Positions 7,402 to 9,123 of a stretch of 9,123 nucleotides of DNA are shown piece after piece. Source of the stretch: Geminicoccaceae bacterium (lineage in GTDB: Bacteria; Pseudomonadota; Alphaproteobacteria; Geminicoccales; Geminicoccaceae); contig JAGREZ010000091.1 of assembly GCA_020446285.1 (NCBI GenBank), positions 3,653 through 12,775 on the forward strand, written 5' to 3'. The position numbers and the translations under genes are program-made. The notes below the pieces were generated by a model. It had not been told where the DNA came from and searched no databases. It saw nothing but the letters and a program-made list of their open reading frames with translations. Each line of letters starts with the position of its first letter. The stretch's first letter is position 1.

Positions 7402-7430
7402 GTCCTATGCGTCCGTTCGAACGGTTTCAA
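7402..7430 (-). promoter_or_regulatory. Candidate sigma-70-type promoter of the ABC operon
   Basis: On the minus strand, TTGAAA (7430-7425) is followed by a 17-base spacer and TAGGAC (7407-7402). The -35 box is a close match to TTGACA; the -10 box is a partial match to TATAAT. Transcription would begin near 7395, leaving a leader of about 55 bases before TTG 7340. Position and spacing are right, but the -10 box is weak. Confidence 0.5.
7413..7424. promoter_or_regulatory. Perfect 12-bp palindrome in the promoter spacer, possible operator
   Basis: CCGTTCGAACGG is self-complementary over all 12 bases and lies directly between the -35 and -10 boxes of the candidate ABC operon promoter. A repressor bound here would block RNA polymerase. 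About two 12-bp palindromes are expected by chance in a window of this size, so the location, not the palindrome alone, carries the argument. No regulator gene is in the window. Confidence 0.4.
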
Positions 7431-7434
7431 GCGA

Positions 7435-7473
7435 CAGCTCCACATGACGCCTCCGCAGGGCAGCTCCACAGGG
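7435..7473. repeat. Degenerate 13-bp tandem repeat, three units
   Basis: Three consecutive 13-mers run CAGCTCCACATGA (7435-7447), CGCCTCCGCAGGG (7448-7460) and CAGCTCCACAGGG (7461-7473). Units 1 and 3 agree at 11 of 13 positions and units 2 and 3 at 10 of 13. A fourth partial unit starts with CAGCT at 7474. The array sits just upstream of the -35 box of the minus-strand ABC promoter, where an activator would bind. Confidence 0.6.
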
Positions 7474-7491
7474 CAGCTTTCGCGCGCCGAT

Positions 7492-7520
7492 TTGCCTGAA
7501 ACGGTCATATCCCCTAGGAT
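7492..7520 (+). promoter_or_regulatory. Candidate promoter for the family 5 binding-protein gene
   Basis: TTGCCT (7492-7497) and TAGGAT (7515-7520) are separated by 17 bases; each matches the sigma-70 consensus at four of six positions. It would give a leader of about 245 bases before ATG 7771, containing the inverted repeats listed separately. A closer promoter cannot be excluded. Confidence 0.3.
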
Positions 7521-7561
7521 CGGGTCATGATTCTGCAATCGAGACATCAGGCACCGTTCGC

Positions 7562-7577
7562 GCGGGAGCTCTCCCGC
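7562..7577. promoter_or_regulatory. Inverted repeat in the divergent region
   Basis: GCGGGAG (7562-7568) and CTCCCGC (7571-7577) form a perfect 7-bp inverted repeat around a 2-base centre. This shape suits a dimeric protein site; as RNA it would form a 6-bp stem with a 4-base loop. No T-tract follows, so it is not a standard terminator. Confidence 0.35.
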
Positions 7578-7660
7578 CACATCCGGTGCATGACATTCGC
7601 CGATCCCGCCACGGGTTCATTCATTCCCTGCAGGCAATTCCGGAGATCCGGTTTCTACCG

Positions 7661-7685
7661 CACGGTTCACTGAAATCGAACCGTG
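7661..7685. promoter_or_regulatory. 8-bp inverted repeat, possible operator or leader hairpin
   Basis: CACGGTTC (7661-7668) and GAACCGTG (7678-7685) are perfectly complementary across a 9-base spacer. The centre lies about 98 bases upstream of ATG 7771. It could be a site for a dimeric regulator or a hairpin in the leader RNA. The GAAC-G half-sites resemble those of the 7413-7424 palindrome, which hints at a shared regulator. Confidence 0.45.
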
Positions 7686-7689
7686 TCCC

Positions 7690-7727
7690 GACACGCCTTG
7701 CCGGCCCAGTACGCGCCGGCGGGTGTC
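7690..7727 (+). other. Imperfect GC-rich stem-loop in the leader of the family 5 binding-protein gene
   Basis: GACAC (7690-7694) pairs with GTGTC (7723-7727), and GCCGGC (7700-7705) pairs with GCCGGC (7715-7720), with an asymmetric internal loop between them that can form extra C-G pairs and a 9-base apical loop. It ends 43 bases before the start codon and leaves the ribosome site free. It is followed by ATTT only, so it is not a clear terminator. Confidence 0.4.
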
Positions 7728-7770
7728 ATTTCCCGAGAACCGCAAGAGCAAACGGACAGGAGACGACGCG

Positions 7771-9123
7771 ATGAGCGAAAGCAGACGTCTGATCGAGCGC
7801 ATGGCGCAAGAGGCGAAAACCGGAAGGCTGTCCCGCCGGCAATTCATGGGCCATGCGTCCGCCGCCGGTATCGCCGTTTCGACCGCGACCGGCCTTTGGA
7901 CACGCGCCGCCCATGCCACACCCTCGCGCGGCGGTCATTTCCGTTTCGGCATCCATGACGGCAACAGCTCCGACACCCACGACCCCGCCAGTTATGTCAC
8001 GCGCCAGAACATCTATCTCGTGCACCAGTTCAGGAGCTTTCTCACCCTGATCGAGCCCGGCGGCGCGCTCGGCCCGGATCTCGCGACCGGATGGCAGGCC
8101 AATGAGGACGCCTCGCAATGGACGTTCGAGCTCAACCCGGATGCGGTCTTCCACAGCGGCAAGCCGGTGGTCGCGGACGATGTCATCGCCTCGCTGAACC
8201 ATCACCGCGGAGATGACACCACCTCGGCGGCCAAGGCCCTTCTCGAATCTGTGACCGACATCAAGAAGGATGGCGACCACACCGTCACCATCACCCTCGA
8301 ATCCGGCAATGCCGACCTGCCGTGGCTGATGACCGACTACCATCTCGCCATCTGTCCGGCGAACGAGGATGGCACCATCAACTGGCAGACGGGCGACGGT
8401 TGCGGCCCCTACAGGATCGACGGCGGCGAGTTCGGCGTGCGCTGGAATCTCAGCCGGCACGATGGCTGGCATCTCGAGGGGGCCTGGTTCGACACGCTCG
8501 AAATGCTCGTTCTCAATGATGCCAATGCCCGTCAGTCGGCCCTCGTCACGGGTGAGGTCGACGCCATCTCGCTCGTCGATCTCAAGACCCTGCGCCTCCT
8601 GCAGCGCGACCCCAACATCGAGATCGACAACGTTCCCAGCGCCGCCGCGATCACCATTCCGATGCATTGCAACACCGCCCCCTTCGACAATGTCGATGTC
8701 CGCAATGCGCTCAAATATGCGATCGATCGCGAGGAGATGATCGAGAAGATCGCCTATGGTGCCGCCACCATCGGCAATGATTTCCATCTGTCGCCGGCGC
8801 AGCCCTACTGGCCCGACGATATCGAGCAGACCACCTACGATCCCGACCATGCGAAATCACTGCTGAAAAAGGCCGGTGCCGAGGGTCTGAAGATCGATCT
8901 GAGCGTCGCCGAATCGGTATTCTCGGGTGCGGTCGATGCCTGTGTTCTCTATCAGGAGCAGGCCAAGGCCGCCGGCATCGACATCAATGTCGTGCGCGAG
9001 CCGAACGATGGCTACTATAGCGATGTGTGGCTGAAGAAGCCCTTTTGCCTCGTCTCCTGGGGTGCACGTCCGACGCCGGACGTGATGTTCACCCTCGGCT
9101 ACAAGGACGATGCCGACTGGAAC
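7771..9123 (+). CDS. ABC transporter solute-binding protein family 5, Tat-exported (3' end outside window)
   Basis: The frame is open from ATG 7771 to the window edge, giving 451 residues of a family that usually has about 500-550. AGGAGA (7758-7763) lies seven bases before the ATG, a strong ribosome site. The N-terminus carries a twin-arginine signal, LSRRQFM (20-26), a hydrophobic stretch and a likely cut after AHA at residue 49, so folded export by the Tat system is expected. The mature part shows the family 5 signature: LGPDLATGWQANEDASQWTF, then VFHSGKPVVADDVIASL, and later VDVRNALKYAIDREEMIEKI. Family members bind di- and oligopeptides, nickel, opines, glutathione or sugars in the periplasm; the ligand is not evident here. 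It faces away from the NMT1-type ABC operon across a shared control region, and its own permease genes probably follow beyond 9123. Confidence 0.92.
   Translation, partial: MSESRRLIERMAQEAKTGRLSRRQFMGHASAAGIAVSTATGLWTRAAHATPSRGGHFRFGIHDGNSSDTHDPASYVTRQNIYLVHQFRSFLTLIEPGGALGPDLATGWQANEDASQWTFELNPDAVFHSGKPVVADDVIASLNHHRGDDTTSAAKALLESVTDIKKDGDHTVTITLESGNADLPWLMTDYHLAICPANEDGTINWQTGDGCGPYRIDGGEFGVRWNLSRHDGWHLEGAWFDTLEMLVLNDANARQSALVTGEVDAISLVDLKTLRLLQRDPNIEIDNVPSAAAITIPMHCNTAPFDNVDVRNALKYAIDREEMIEKIAYGAATIGNDFHLSPAQPYWPDDIEQTTYDPDHAKSLLKKAGAEGLKIDLSVAESVFSGAVDACVLYQEQAKAAGIDINVVREPNDGYYSDVWLKKPFCLVSWGARPTPDVMFTLGYKDDADWN

Larger units (their letters stand above)
7341..7770. other. Divergent intergenic control region, 430 bases
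   Basis: This is the only stretch over 300 bases without a convincing gene. It separates the minus-strand ABC operon from the plus-strand family 5 binding-protein gene. It holds a candidate promoter for each direction, a 12-bp palindrome inside the minus-strand promoter spacer, degenerate 13-bp tandem repeats, and three inverted repeats between 7562 and 7727. A minus-strand open frame of 63 codons (7389-7580) shows no family features, has no good ribosome site that I can see, and is not called as a gene. Confidence 0.7.

Noticed and set aside
7389..7580. Possible 63-residue leader peptide gene upstream of the ABC operon
   Set aside because: No good ribosome site, no recognisable features, and it covers the candidate promoter and repeats, which better explain this stretch.
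7726..8850. Open frame of 374 codons on the minus strand across the family 5 binding-protein gene
   Set aside because: It is antisense to a gene with a strong ribosome site, Tat signal and family motifs, and its own product shows no recognisable domain.
1..9123. CRISPR arrays, insertion sequences, tRNA or rRNA genes, attachment sites
   Set aside because: No regularly spaced long repeats, transposase frame, terminal inverted repeats or RNA gene features were seen on either strand.

Overview
The window is high-GC DNA with strongly GC-ending codons, densely packed genes and overlapping stop/start pairs. The gene content fits an alphaproteobacterium (Rhizobiales or Rhodobacterales-like), but no rRNA or other phylogenetic marker is present, so this is inference. 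No mobile element, tRNA, rRNA or CRISPR array was seen. It reads as a metabolic and transport region with two separate solute import systems.

Layout. (1) Bases 1-357, + strand: the C-terminal 118 residues of a flavin reductase-like (FMN-binding) protein, closed by a strong intrinsic terminator at 358-404. (2) Bases 487-3518, + strand: a two-gene unit made of a DAO-type FAD-dependent oxidoreductase and a SulP anion transporter with a STAS domain, joined by a 4-base TTGA stop/start overlap. (3) Bases 3519-3625: a short convergent intergenic stretch with a terminator for the minus strand. (4) Bases 7340 down to 3626, - strand: a complete four-gene ABC import operon in the order ATPase, permease 1, permease 2, periplasmic binding protein of the NMT1/THI5 (ThiY/RibY/pyrimidine) type. 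(5) Bases 7341-7770: a 430-base divergent control region with a candidate promoter on each strand, a palindrome inside one promoter spacer, degenerate 13-bp tandem repeats and several inverted repeats. (6) Bases 7771-9123, + strand: the first 451 residues of a Tat-exported family 5 (peptide/nickel/opine type) solute-binding protein that runs off the window.

How the genes may work together. The ABC operon has all parts of an importer and its closest recognisable relatives carry pyrimidine-like or flavin-like heterocycles. The oxidoreductase and SulP protein are translationally coupled, so they probably act on one substrate or its product. The family 5 binding protein probably heads a second importer whose permeases lie beyond base 9123. 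Nearby flavin enzymes (flavin reductase, FAD oxidase) make a flavin or N-heterocycle/amine theme plausible, but nothing in the sequence fixes a substrate. No clearly new system was found; the most notable unexplained structure is in the divergent control region.
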